A stretch of DNA of 64,000 nucleotides, taken from the NCBI GenBank assembly GCA_002471275.1, contig DKPQ01000009.1:167522-231521 (forward strand). Reading direction: 5' to 3'. A program made the translations under genes and the position numbers. Source of the stretch: Flammeovirgaceae bacterium UBA7330. Lineage in GTDB: Bacteria; Bacteroidota; Bacteroidia; Cytophagales; Cyclobacteriaceae. The notes under the pieces are model-generated. The model worked only from the letters and a program-made list of their open reading frames with translations, ran no database searches and was not told the origin of the DNA. Below, piece after piece: positions 1 to 7,416 of this stretch (position 1 is its first letter; every line of letters begins with the position of its first letter).

Positions 1-516
1 ATTAGAGATCACTTTAGTGGATGTTATTATGCTGAGATCCACCCAGCTGACGATTTACCTCATATTGTCAGTTTTTTATATAATGCCTGGAGGAGTAAAG
101 AAAGTTTTCCATTCAAAGGAATACCAAAATACCTTTCAATTACAAAGACAATTCTTGACCAATGGCCGCATATTCTAAATTTTGAGGGAAAGTATAAAAA
201 GTGTACTCTTCAACTTGCAACAAGTGGTTTTGCTAATGGAGTTATATCCGTCAAAAAATGGGAGAAGGATTTCAAATTTTTCCTCTATAAGCTAAGTGAT
301 GGTTGGTATGATAATATCAAACATGAAAAGATTGAAATAAAAGAGTTCTCCAGAAAGACATTTGATGTTGCATGCAATGATTCAAATAAAGGGTGGGAAT
401 GGGATAATGAACCCTCTCCACTTGATAAATGGATGAATAATAACCCCTATATCGAAACGTTGGAAAATCCAGATGAATTTTTAGAACTATTTCAACCACC
501 AAATACCAAGTCTTGA
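1..516 (+). CDS. Partial hypothetical protein, C-terminal 171 residues; weakly transposase/integrase-like
   Basis: The first reading frame is open from base 1 to a TGA at 514-516, so the start lies outside the window. The visible part begins IRDHFSGCYYAEI, which faintly recalls the first strand of an rve/DDE integrase core (Asp-His-x-Ser-Gly). I see no convincing second or third catalytic acid. The tail is rich in Trp, Asp, Asn and Pro. No signal peptide or membrane segment is visible in this part. The neighbours are a PP-loop protein and unknown genes, compatible with mobile-element surroundings. A transposase-related origin is only a guess. That this is a real coding frame is more secure, because it is open for the full 171 codons with natural codon use. 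Confidence 0.45.
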   Translation: MRDHFSGCYYAEIHPADDLPHIVSFLYNAWRSKESFPFKGIPKYLSITKTILDQWPHILNFEGKYKKCTLQLATSGFANGVISVKKWEKDFKFFLYKLSDGWYDNIKHEKIEIKEFSRKTFDVACNDSNKGWEWDNEPSPLDKWMNNNPYIETLENPDEFLELFQPPNTKS

Positions 517-533
517 ACCTCGTTCATTTGCTC

Positions 534-1367
534 TTATAATAACTGGAGCTGCTTTGACTGGGACTCTCTGAGTATGGTTGATAGGGAAGGAGTGGAGTGC
601 CCTGGATTGATAAACTCATGATCGATCTCCTTTTCTATATTAACGTATCGCTTAAAATGCTCAGGATCTTCCCGGGCACTGCATAACAGATCTCCCTTCT
701 TTGACATGATACAGATCTTGCACGAATGCCGGCTCATGCCTGCCACATAGGTATAGATAAACGGCCAAGCCATAATGGCTTTGTATTTATTGCCGAGTTG
801 GTATAACCTCCTTCGGTTAGCCAGGTCCTCCAGTGTAATCCCATAGCTCGCAAAGACATCCGCAGTGGTGTAATCATGGATAGGAAGGACGGTATAGACC
901 TTTCGTTTTTTGGTAGTCAGCTTTTTGTCCACCCTGAAAGGATCCTTTAGCGCTCTCGGGTCTGATTCTTCTGCCCGTAGACCAATGCAATTATAAACCC
1001 GGTCATAGTGATGCTCCTTGCAAAACTTCCGGATGAATTTGGAGATGGGTGCCGTCTTAAGGTCCGAGGTGCATTGCCTAAATGCCGGTGAAGGCCACAT
1101 CCCACGGTGTTCGACCATTTCGAAAAACGTCTTATTGGCTTTTACTACATAAACTGGTATCTCATAGCAGGTTTTTTGAATGTGCTCTAACGTTCCTTCC
1201 CAGTCCGCGCCGGGCAGCTCGGCATGGATAACGATTAAATGTTCATGGGGAAGATTTTCATACATCCATTTAAACATGGCCTGTGAATCCTTTCCTCCGG
1301 AATGGTTACAAACAAATAGGGTCCTGAAGGAACACTCCATTAAACGCTTTCTGGCTGCTTTACTCAT
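534..1367 (-). CDS. PP-loop ATP pyrophosphatase, PAPS-reductase-like family
   Basis: This 277-residue soluble protein has the PP-loop signature SGGKDS near residue 24, typical of phosphoadenosine-phosphosulfate reductase-like and other adenylating enzymes. Further family-type features are a RQCTSDLK motif near residue 96, an EES motif near 153, and a Cys-x2-Cys cluster (CKICIMSKKGD) near residue 217. That cluster could bind metal or an iron-sulfur centre. Classical PAPS reductase has a C-terminal ECGLH-type motif, which is absent, so assimilatory sulfate reduction is unlikely. Relatives of this type occur in phages and integrative elements and in phosphorothioation (DndC) systems, but no dnd partner is visible here. 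The gene is convergent with the partial gene to its left. Family assignment is fairly firm; the substrate is unknown. Confidence 0.7.
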   Translation of the reverse strand: MSKAARKRLMECSFRTLFVCNHSGGKDSQAMFKWMYENLPHEHLIVIHAELPGADWEGTLEHIQKTCYEIPVYVVKANKTFFEMVEHRGMWPSPAFRQCTSDLKTAPISKFIRKFCKEHHYDRVYNCIGLRAEESDPRALKDPFRVDKKLTTKKRKVYTVLPIHDYTTADVFASYGITLEDLANRRRLYQLGNKYKAIMAWPFIYTYVAGMSRHSCKICIMSKKGDLLCSAREDPEHFKRYVNIEKEIDHEFINPGHSTPSLSTILRESQSKQLQLL

Positions 1368-1555
1368 CAGTCATATGTTGTGGTTAAACATGACAGATTG
1401 AGAAGTTGAGCGTCAATCTGCCTTCACAGAAAAAAGGGCAGATTGTAAGCGGATCTTTTAAGCAATGAATAAAAAGTAATTGTTTTGAGAGATAATTGGT
1501 AAAACCCAACGTTGTCTGTTTTCGTAAAATTGAGTATATTGTAAAGGAAAATGTT

Positions 1556-1837
1556 ATGGTCATGATCAAAGGAGAAAGCGTTAGAGTTGACATTGTGAAG
1601 TTTTTGAAAGGAACTGGTCAGGTTCCTAAGAAGGTGCTTGTTCATAAGCTTGAGCCATTTTACTCTGAACCATTAGTAGAAGATGGCATAAAAGATCTTA
1701 AGCAGCAACATTTCATAGAAATTGATGCCCAGGATAATGTGTCCATTTCCAGTAGGTCCGATGCTTTAGGAAAGCAAAAGACAAGAGAGATGCGGGAGTC
1801 TATGCGTCCCCATCTCAATATTGAGCCCAAGATTTAA
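1556..1837 (+). CDS. Small hypothetical protein, 93 aa
   Basis: I do not recognise this gene. The start at 1556 is preferred because it follows AAAGGAAA closely, although the frame is open further upstream to 1496; an ATG two codons later is also possible. The protein begins MVMIKGESVRVDIVKFLKG and has alternating basic and acidic helical stretches. The segment GQVPKKVLVHKLEPF followed by a Lys/Asp-rich region and a beta-like FIEIDAQDNVSIS could form a small winged-helix fold, but this is only an impression. It is upstream of and co-directional with a membrane protein gene starting at 1853 or 1874, so the two may be cotranscribed. Confidence 0.45.
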   Translation: MVMIKGESVRVDIVKFLKGTGQVPKKVLVHKLEPFYSEPLVEDGIKDLKQQHFIEIDAQDNVSISSRSDALGKQKTREMRESMRPHLNIEPKI

Positions 1838-1852
1838 TTTAATCAATCCATT

Positions 1853-2677
1853 TTGATCGCCGACCTATCAACAATGCTTCAGAAGGATTCTATCAACCAA
1901 ACAGTTAATGTTGATACTTATAAGGACTTTTTCTATGATCAAGGTGAAAAACTTCAATATGAGTCTTTTATCTTCCTTATTCTGGGTGTATTAGTCTGCT
2001 TTGCATATGTCGCATTGAATAAATACTATTACTATTATTCACAACAAGAGGTAGTTGATCCGGAAACTAATCTCACCAAACAAAAATTTGAGAACATCTC
2101 TCTCATTTACAGATTGCGCTTCAAAAGTATCATCTTCAAGATTTGTTTCTCATATGGAATCATTGCATCTGGGCTGTTCCTTGGAATGGCTTTGCTAGAT
2201 GTAAGCAAGGTGACCGATATTGAGATAAGCAGAGAACTTCTCATGAGTACTCATGTAAGGTGGATAGATGCGATCATTGGTGGGCTGGTGTTTGGCTTTG
2301 CCATATATCCGGTACTCTCTACAAAACTTGTTGGTATTTTCGGTTTCGAATGGCTAATAGATCTATTCGCTAATCCTAATGATCAAAGGATCCTGGATGA
2401 AATCACATTTGGACGATACCTGGAGATAAGTGCCCTTTTAAAAGACCTGAAGAAGAAAGGTGATAACAATAACAATGGATATGGTCTCCAAGAACTAGAA
2501 TATCAGATTTTTACCTGGAACGATCACCTGGATAAAGTCGATGATGATGAAATGTATCTGGCTTTACAAGATGCCAAGGAAAAGCATGGTGATCACCTTG
2601 TCAACATCAGCCTGTCCCTGGCCAAGACAATCGGATTTGAAAATATGCGGATGGCTCTAAAATACCCTGTTTATTAG
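1853..2677 (+). CDS. Hypothetical membrane protein, three predicted TM segments
   Basis: No family was recognised. The frame begins with TTG at 1853; an ATG at 1874 (residue 8) is an equally plausible start. Hydrophobic segments lie at about residues 39-57, 92-113 and 132-152. They are followed by a soluble C-terminal domain of about 120 residues with many Asp, Glu and Lys and the stretch GDNNNNGYGLQ. The TM segments separate a short polar N-terminus, a charged loop around residues 60-88 and the C-terminal domain. The gene is convergent with the 2674-3639 pair, and its stop overlaps the stop of that pair by a few bases. Function unknown. Confidence 0.5.
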   Translation: MIADLSTMLQKDSINQTVNVDTYKDFFYDQGEKLQYESFIFLILGVLVCFAYVALNKYYYYYSQQEVVDPETNLTKQKFENISLIYRLRFKSIIFKICFSYGIIASGLFLGMALLDVSKVTDIEISRELLMSTHVRWIDAIIGGLVFGFAIYPVLSTKLVGIFGFEWLIDLFANPNDQRILDEITFGRYLEISALLKDLKKKGDNNNNGYGLQELEYQIFTWNDHLDKVDDDEMYLALQDAKEKHGDHLVNISLSLAKTIGFENMRMALKYPVY

Positions 2678-2961
2678 GGGATCAGACTAATGACCTCCTT
2701 CGCGAGCGAAAGACCTTCTTTCCCCAGAGACTCAAGACGACTCCTTAGCTGAGCCAGGTTTTCATTCTTTTCAGTAGATTCCTTAACCTCTTTGATTAAT
2801 TGATCATAGAGTGCAGTATCTGCGGTTTTAGGCTTTAATTTCGTCCAGTCTAATGAAGTACGAGTAAGTACTTCTATTTCCTTGGCACTTAATTGCTGGT
2901 TTGTTTGATCAACAGCCTGTTGATTAAGACTACCCATACTTGAACGTTTCTTTGCTACCAT
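2674..2961 (-). CDS. Hypothetical protein, 95 aa, charged/helical
   Basis: An unrecognised small soluble protein starting MVAKKRSSMGSLNQQ. It contains Gln-rich and Lys/Glu-rich helical stretches (AVDQTNQQLSAKEIEVLTR, KEVKESTEKNENLAQLRSRL) that could form a coiled coil or an oligomerisation helix, and it ends in a more hydrophobic tail. It lies 12 bases downstream of the lipoprotein gene at 2974-3639 on the same strand, so the two almost certainly form one transcription unit. Its stop overlaps the end of the convergent gene at 1853-2677. It has no signal peptide, so it is probably cytoplasmic, unlike its partner. Function unknown. Confidence 0.5.
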   Translation of the reverse strand: MVAKKRSSMGSLNQQAVDQTNQQLSAKEIEVLTRTSLDWTKLKPKTADTALYDQLIKEVKESTEKNENLAQLRSRLESLGKEGLSLAKEVISLIP

Positions 2962-2973
2962 AATTTTATTGTA

Positions 2974-3639
2974 TTATTTGTTAATCTCTTCAAGTTTTGC
3001 ATCTGCTTCACGTACTTTTTCCAACCCCTTACCTGCTTTCGCTGAAGCATCTATGAGTGCTTCATTGATCTGATCCCGGATGCGTTTTAATTTCAACTCT
3101 TCAAGGAGCTGATCCTGCTGCTCTTTTACCTTTCGGAGGCTATTCAGGTGGGCGGTTATCTCTGCATTCGCTTTAGTAAGATTGTTGAATGCTACATTAA
3201 TACTGTATTTCAACGTATCTCGATCTGTAATTAATGGATTGATTAATTCCTCTTTCTTTTCCTGATAGGTCCAAAGAGCCTCTTCCACCCAGATCTGAAG
3301 TGTGTTGATGGTTTCCATAGAAGGTGTTTCTTCAGTGACTTCTGTGAACTTCTCATCATCTTCAGACCACACGATATCTCCCTTTGCAATCTCCTGAAGC
3401 CTTCCTATTCTCATCCAGTTTTTCACATATGCTGGATACCATTCATTATCGAGGTAATCCAATCTGTCATCTATGAGCCTTTCATAATAAGCATCTACCA
3501 ATTGAGCATATGAAGATTGTATCGAGATAATGTCGTCTCCAACCTGACTAGATAGATCTACCACTGATTGTGGCACTGAAGCACATTGCGAAAAGATTAT
3601 CACAAATGCTAGCAACTTTAAATTTTTATATTGAAGCAT
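2974..3639 (-). CDS. Hypothetical lipoprotein with C-terminal coiled coil
   Basis: This 221-residue protein has a short signal sequence ending in a lipobox-like FSQC (Cys near residue 19), so it should be a periplasm-facing lipoprotein. The middle part is rich in Trp, Tyr and acids (NEWYPAYVKNWMRIGRL). The last 70 residues are strongly helical and charged, with heptad-like Leu/Lys/Glu spacing around QQDQLLEELKLKRIRDQI, consistent with a coiled coil. It is the first gene of a two-gene unit with the 95-aa gene 12 bases downstream. A coiled-coil lipoprotein could be an envelope spacer or part of an envelope stress complex, but there is no specific evidence. Confidence 0.5.
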   Translation of the reverse strand: MLQYKNLKLLAFVIIFSQCASVPQSVVDLSSQVGDDIISIQSSYAQLVDAYYERLIDDRLDYLDNEWYPAYVKNWMRIGRLQEIAKGDIVWSEDDEKFTEVTEETPSMETINTLQIWVEEALWTYQEKKEELINPLITDRDTLKYSINVAFNNLTKANAEITAHLNSLRKVKEQQDQLLEELKLKRIRDQINEALIDASAKAGKGLEKVREADAKLEEINK

Positions 3640-3931
3640 GGTATGTTTATAAAGGGTAAAAGAATCATATTAAATATAACTGATTTAAAAATAAACGCAA
3701 AAAACGGTTAAACAAATGAATTAAGTTTTGAAACTTAGAAAGAGGGGGGGTGTGAATGGTTAATTTTTTGGTAGGAATCCCAATATCTTGCTCACAAAGC
3801 ATTTATCTTTATATACCAACACAGCACGCCTGTACTTTCAAAACTGAATCAATAGTCAAAGGAATTAAAACATATAAAATGTCTTTAAGGACATAATCAA
3901 GCTTGGTTCTTGGTTAGTTTTCGCTGAATCT

Positions 3932-3957
3932 GAACCCCTGCAGATGGCAAGGGGTTC
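3932..3957 (+). terminator. Hairpin with short T-run, possible terminator
   Basis: GAACCCCT at 3932-3939 and AGGGGTTC at 3950-3957 form a perfect 8-bp GC-containing stem around a 10-nt loop, and TTTC follows. The T-tract is short, so this may be a weak terminator or an RNA structure upstream of the GIY-YIG gene rather than a strong stop. Confidence 0.4.
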
Positions 3958-3973
3958 TTTCTCAATATATATG

Positions 3974-3988
3974 AGACCTTTAAGGTCT
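3974..3988. repeat. 15-bp perfect palindrome upstream of GIY-YIG gene
   Basis: AGACCTT-T-AAGGTCT is a perfect inverted repeat with 7-bp arms and a single central base. It ends 30 bases before the ATG at 4018. This 7-1-7 symmetry is common for dimeric repressor operators; there is no direct evidence for a binding protein. Confidence 0.4.
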
Positions 3989-4017
3989 ACACATCAATTG
4001 AGCAAACTGAATAAATA

Positions 4018-4509
4018 ATGGATTTTAATAGTATCGATGATATCAAGGAGTTTGGCTTCACAGGATTTCATACTGTTGGAAGTCTGTGGGATGATTCAAC
4101 ACTCATACCTAAAATCAGGGGAGTGTATTTGGTACTGAATCCAGTGCGTTCCGCTAAGTATCTGCTACCTGGAGTAGGGGGATTTTTTAAAGGAAAGGAC
4201 CCGAATATTTCGATGGAAGAACTAAATGCTAATTATGTAGATAATGTGCTGGTAATCTATATTGGTAAAGCTGGTGGTACATCAAATAATGCAACACTTC
4301 ATTCAAGGATCAGGCAGTACCTGAGGTTCGGACAAGGGAAAAATGTGGGCCATTGGGGTGGTCGACTGATCTGGCAAATAAAACACCATCAAGAATTGGT
4401 GTTTTGCTGGAAACCGACACCTCGTAGCGAGCCACGTGATATAGAAAAAGAATTGTTGGATGCATTCAGTGAACAATTCAAAAGATTGCCCTTTGCAAAC
4501 CTGATTTGA
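4018..4509 (+). CDS. GIY-YIG nuclease-like domain protein
   Basis: The 163-residue protein matches the GIY-YIG layout. The first strand is GVYLVL (GIY position) near residue 37 and the second is VIYIGKAGGT near residue 80. An Arg-containing helix follows (LHSRIRQYLRFG). Later come a conserved-looking GHWGGRLIWQ stretch, an acidic helix (DIEKELLDAF) that supplies the expected metal-binding Glu, and a terminal Asn in PFANLI. It is short and has no extra DNA-binding domain. Stand-alone GIY-YIG proteins act as structure-specific or homing-type nucleases. A small unknown gene follows 9 bases later, then exonuclease VII, so a link to DNA processing is possible but not shown. Confidence 0.75.
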   Translation: MDFNSIDDIKEFGFTGFHTVGSLWDDSTLIPKIRGVYLVLNPVRSAKYLLPGVGGFFKGKDPNISMEELNANYVDNVLVIYIGKAGGTSNNATLHSRIRQYLRFGQGKNVGHWGGRLIWQIKHHQELVFCWKPTPRSEPRDIEKELLDAFSEQFKRLPFANLI

Positions 4510-4518
4510 ATCAAGGAA

Positions 4519-4707
4519 ATGGAAGATCCCAAAATCACCCAGGCACGTAGGTTAATAATGGAAAAGTTTCAGTTGAAGGATCCGGACTTAGTCTTAGTGG
4601 AAAGAGTTGAGAATGAGAAATTAGTGACGTATTCGTTCAGGGAAAATTCAAAAAGATTTAGAGTGTCGTTTCTAGGAGAAAAAGTGATTGATATTTTTAG
4701 GTATTGA
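4519..4707 (+). CDS. Small hypothetical protein, 62 aa
   Basis: Nine bases after the GIY-YIG gene lies a 62-residue frame starting MEDPKITQARRLIMEKF. It reads as an N-terminal helix followed by alternating strands (DLVLVERVENEKLVTYSFREN, FRVSFLGEKVIDIFRY), so a small alpha-beta fold is likely. Tight spacing makes cotranscription with the GIY-YIG gene likely. I do not recognise a family; an accessory or antitoxin-like partner is only speculation. Confidence 0.45.
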   Translation: MEDPKITQARRLIMEKFQLKDPDLVLVERVENEKLVTYSFRENSKRFRVSFLGEKVIDIFRY

Positions 4708-4746
4708 AAAAGAATGAATTCTTGATTGATTTGATAGCTTTATAGG

Positions 4747-6252
4747 GTGACTACTCCTTTATCCATACGACTATCAGAACTAGCCGCTGAAATTCAGCAA
4801 GTGATCCATAGTTCCTTCCGGAACAGGTATTACTGGGTCATTGCGGAAATATCCAGTCTGAATGCCTATCCGAACAGGGACCGCTATTACTTTGATTTTG
4901 TGGAAAAGGAGGAAGCTTCTGATGAGATCCACACAGAGATTGCCGGTCGAGCATGGAAACGGGGATCCGAAGCCATTGCTGAATTTGAGAAAGTTACAGG
5001 TGAAAAATTCCGTGAGGGCCTTGAGGTATTGGTCCAGGTGTCAGTAAGTTTTCATTCACGATATGGGCTCACATTATCTCTGGAGGACATCAGTCAGGAG
5101 TACACGCTGGGAGCCCTGGAGAAAAGAAAACAAGAGGTTCTGAAAGCGCTGGTTGAAAACAATCCGGAGGCCATTCAAAAAGTGGGTGAAGTCTACCTGA
5201 CAACGAATAAGAAAGCCCGGTTCCGGTCAGCCATACAGCATATCGCAATTGTAGGGTCCCCTAACTCGGAAGGGTACAAGGATTTTATGCACAACCTTTC
5301 CAATAACACCTTTGGCTATCGGTTCACCACAGAGATCTATCAGTCATCTGTACAGGGACGGGAAGCAGAGGGTGAAATGATTGATAGGCTGATCGCCATC
5401 TACGAATCGAAAATTCCCTATGATTGTGTAGTTATCATCCGGGGTGGGGGAGCTCAGACGGATTTTCAGGTATTCAATCAGTATAGGTTGTCCCGTGCAG
5501 TAGCAAGGTTTCCTATTCCTATAATCACTGGGATCGGGCATATAAGCGATATCAGTATTGTGGATAGGATGGTGCATACGATGACAAACGCTCCTACAAA
5601 AGCGGCTGAATTTATCGTTGCATATAATCGGAACTTTGAGGAAAAGGTGATCTCCGTCCGGCAAAGACTGGCCATTCGGACTCAACAATTGCTTGGCAAC
5701 AAGAAAGATCGTTTAGGATCACTCAACAGGCAGATCGTCCAGGCTACTCAAGGCCTGCTGATCCATCAACAGCAAGAGCTGGCAACGTATGGATTCCAGA
5801 TCAGGTCCAAACCGCTATCACATCTTTACAGTGAACAGCAGGAGCTCTCGCATTTATCGGTCAACCTGGCAAGAAATACTCGGTCTGTTTTGAAAAATGG
5901 TCGGGACCAGCTGAAGCAACTGAGCTACCCAATTCAATCACGACCAAAATCAATTGTGGATAGTCGGCAAAAAGATCTTTCTCATTTATCTGCTAATTTT
6001 AGCATGCATACCAGGTCCCTTTTTAAAAATAAGGACCAGGCCTTAAAGCATACCGGATCAGTGATCCGTCTGGCCAGGCCGGAAAGTATCCTAAAACGAG
6101 GGTTTGCCATCATCTCACAGGAAAACCATTTTGTGGCCCATGGAGACCAGGTGGATCCGGATAAAGAATTAAAAGTGATCATGCAGTCTCATGATATTGA
6201 CACCAAAGTAATCCGAAAACAAAAGCGAGATGACGGACAAACTTACCTATGA
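4747..6252 (+). CDS. xseA: Exodeoxyribonuclease VII large subunit
   Basis: XseA is the catalytic subunit of exonuclease VII, which degrades single-stranded DNA from both ends to oligonucleotides. The OB-fold N-terminal domain (residues about 1-120) starts with the family-like SIRLSELAAEIQQVI. Catalytic-domain hallmarks are RGGG at about 232-235, GIGH..D at 262-268, NAPTKAAE at 281-288 and RGFAI at 451-455. The start is GTG at 4747. At 501 residues it is longer than typical 400-450 aa homologues. The extra length lies in the helical region, where a unit of about 44 residues is repeated (352-395 and 396-439, each with an ELSHLS/DLSHLS..TRS core). The xseB start overlaps its 3' end by 23 bases. 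Confidence 0.93.
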   Translation: MTTPLSIRLSELAAEIQQVIHSSFRNRYYWVIAEISSLNAYPNRDRYYFDFVEKEEASDEIHTEIAGRAWKRGSEAIAEFEKVTGEKFREGLEVLVQVSVSFHSRYGLTLSLEDISQEYTLGALEKRKQEVLKALVENNPEAIQKVGEVYLTTNKKARFRSAIQHIAIVGSPNSEGYKDFMHNLSNNTFGYRFTTEIYQSSVQGREAEGEMIDRLIAIYESKIPYDCVVIIRGGGAQTDFQVFNQYRLSRAVARFPIPIITGIGHISDISIVDRMVHTMTNAPTKAAEFIVAYNRNFEEKVISVRQRLAIRTQQLLGNKKDRLGSLNRQIVQATQGLLIHQQQELATYGFQIRSKPLSHLYSEQQELSHLSVNLARNTRSVLKNGRDQLKQLSYPIQSRPKSIVDSRQKDLSHLSANFSMHTRSLFKNKDQALKHTGSVIRLARPESILKRGFAIISQENHFVAHGDQVDPDKELKVIMQSHDIDTKVIRKQKRDDGQTYL

Positions 6253-6454
6253 TGAAGCCTATACAGAGCTGCAGCAGATTGCAAAAGAGATCGAGGATGA
6301 GTCGGTTTCGATTGATGTTCTAGGAGAAAAGGTGAAGAGGGCCTCAGAACTCATTGAGTTCTGTCAGAAGAAGCTGCGGGCAACAGAAAGTGAGGTCAAT
6401 AAGATTATCAAGCAAATGGATCCGAAGGAAAGGCCGGATGAATCTGAAGAGTAA
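6230..6454 (+). CDS. xseB: Exodeoxyribonuclease VII small subunit
   Basis: The 74-residue protein has the standard XseB pattern: YDEAYTELQQIAKEIEDESVSIDVLGEKVKRA-type helices forming a helical hairpin, and a second helix with LIEFCQKKLRATE. XseB binds the elongated helical arm of XseA in multiple copies. The start lies inside the end of xseA (23-base overlap in another frame), the normal arrangement for translational coupling. Length is typical for the family. Confidence 0.93.
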   Translation: MTDKLTYDEAYTELQQIAKEIEDESVSIDVLGEKVKRASELIEFCQKKLRATESEVNKIIKQMDPKERPDESEE

Positions 6455-6550
6455 ACTAGCACTTCCAATCTTACCTAAAGTACGGTGATAAATAATATGG
6501 TAAGGGTAGTATTCGAAAAGTCCTACTTAACATAAGATAATTTATATAAC

Positions 6551-6565
6551 ATATAACGGTTATAT
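6551..6565. repeat. 15-bp perfect palindrome in AT-rich intergenic region
   Basis: ATATAAC-G-GTTATAT sits in the 208-bp gap between convergent xseB and the DtxR-type gene. Nearby is a smaller CTTA/TAAG repeat around 6528-6538. It has no T-run and is too AT-rich to be a convincing terminator. It could be a recombination or protein-binding site. Confidence 0.35.
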
Positions 6566-6662
6566 ATATTTTATGACGTAATTTGCAAATTTTTTTCAAA
6601 GTAGGCCTTTATGGATAACTCGGAAGTAAAGTTCCGTAGTAAATTTATTGTGCAAAGATTTG

Positions 6663-7331
6663 TTACTCTGCTGTGATGTTGGAGACATAAATATTCTCTG
6701 CAACTTGCCGAGTTATCAAGTGGTAACTACCATCAATCTCGACATCCAGAGATCCATCAAATTCGTGTTGTGACTTTATTGTGACCTTGCTATTGATGAT
6801 GAGTCCAAGTCTCGTTATGTGTTTAAGAAATGACTGTGAATCGTGTTTTACTCCTACTACTTTAAGTTTTTTTCCAATTTTTTCCTGAATTAAAGTGGTT
6901 TCATGCATGCCTCTTATCTCGCCATTTGAGTCAGGTATTGGGTCTCCATGTGGATCATATTGAGGGTATCCCAGAAGTTTATCTAGTTGATCTACTAGCT
7001 TTTTTGATTTAATGTGTTCTAATTGTTCTGCTACTTCATGAATCTCATCCCAGGTAAATTCCAGCTTTTCAACCAAAAAGGTCTCCCACAACCGATGCTT
7101 CCGTATTACAATGTATGCTGCTTTTTCTCCTTTTTCAAGAAGTGAAATGGCTCCATATTTTTCGTAGTGTATATATTCCTTGTCCTTCAGTTTTTTAAGC
7201 ATGCTACTCGCAGTGGCCGGAGATATCCCCAAATGACTTGCTAGTTCATTGGTCCCAAGCTCCTTACCATTTCGATCCACATTCAAGCTATAGATAGCCT
7301 TCAAATAGTTTTCTTCTGTATTTGTGATCAT
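6663..7331 (-). CDS. DtxR/MntR-family metal-dependent transcriptional repressor
   Basis: This 222-residue regulator has the family layout. An N-terminal winged helix runs to about residue 65 (TEENYLKAIY, then the recognition helix ISPATASSMLKKLKDK). A dimerisation and metal-binding domain follows (RKHRLWETFLVEKL and HEVAEQLEHIKS, with conserved His and Glu), then a C-terminal SH3-like/FeoA-like domain from about 150. Such proteins bind DNA with Fe(II) or Mn(II) and repress uptake genes. It is divergent from the di-haem oxidoreductase operon. A 22-bp palindrome overlapping the promoter of that operon lies between them and is the likely target. Whether the cofactor is Fe or Mn cannot be told from sequence. 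Confidence 0.9.
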   Translation of the reverse strand: MITNTEENYLKAIYSLNVDRNGKELGTNELASHLGISPATASSMLKKLKDKEYIHYEKYGAISLLEKGEKAAYIVIRKHRLWETFLVEKLEFTWDEIHEVAEQLEHIKSKKLVDQLDKLLGYPQYDPHGDPIPDSNGEIRGMHETTLIQEKIGKKLKVVGVKHDSQSFLKHITRLGLIINSKVTIKSQHEFDGSLDVEIDGSYHLITRQVAENIYVSNITAE

Positions 7332-7363
7332 TGACCAAAAATAAAACTCATTTTGCTAATTTA

Positions 7364-7385
7364 AAAGTTTGATATATCTAACTTT
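7364..7385. promoter_or_regulatory. 22-bp near-perfect palindrome, likely DtxR-family operator
   Basis: Arms AAAGTT and AACTTT flank a central GATATATC. The whole 22 bp is self-complementary except for one symmetric pair (positions 7 and 16). It overlaps the -33 TTTG element of the promoter for the 7417 operon and lies between the repressor gene and its likely target. Both position and symmetry fit a dimeric repressor site. Confidence 0.65.
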
Positions 7386-7399
7386 AATTAATAGGTTTG
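7368..7399 (+). promoter_or_regulatory. Bacteroidota-type promoter for the oxidoreductase-Rieske-porin operon
   Basis: TTTG at 7368-7371 and TAGGTTTG at 7392-7399 match the -33 TTTG and -7 TAnnTTTG consensus of Bacteroidota primary sigma factor, with 20 bases between. Transcription would begin about 10 bases before the GTG start at 7417. The upstream element lies inside the palindrome at 7364-7385. Confidence 0.6.
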
Positions 7400-7416
7400 C
7401 TTAAATATAATTTGTT

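Larger units (their letters stand above)
3640..4017. other. Intergenic region, 378 bp, AT-rich
   Basis: This divergent gap separates the lipoprotein gene (minus strand) from the GIY-YIG gene (plus strand). I see no coding frame of note. It holds a G-run (GGGGGGG near 3745), a terminator-like hairpin at 3932-3957, and a 15-bp perfect palindrome at 3974-3988 just before the next gene. The rest appears featureless. Confidence 0.5.

Noticed and set aside
534..1367. DndC or CysH assignment for the PP-loop protein
   Set aside because: No dnd partners are nearby and the CysH C-terminal ECGLH-type motif is not seen; only the PP-loop family can be supported.
5344..5688. Minus-strand open frames inside xseA, and similar antisense frames inside czcA, P-type ATPase and RND genes
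   Set aside because: They lie wholly inside strongly supported genes, have unnatural composition and no family features, so they are shadows.
6486..6600. Transposon end or att site in the AT-rich gap after xseB
   Set aside because: CTTA/TAAG and ATATAAC palindromes are present, but there is no integrase gene or second copy of the site in the window.
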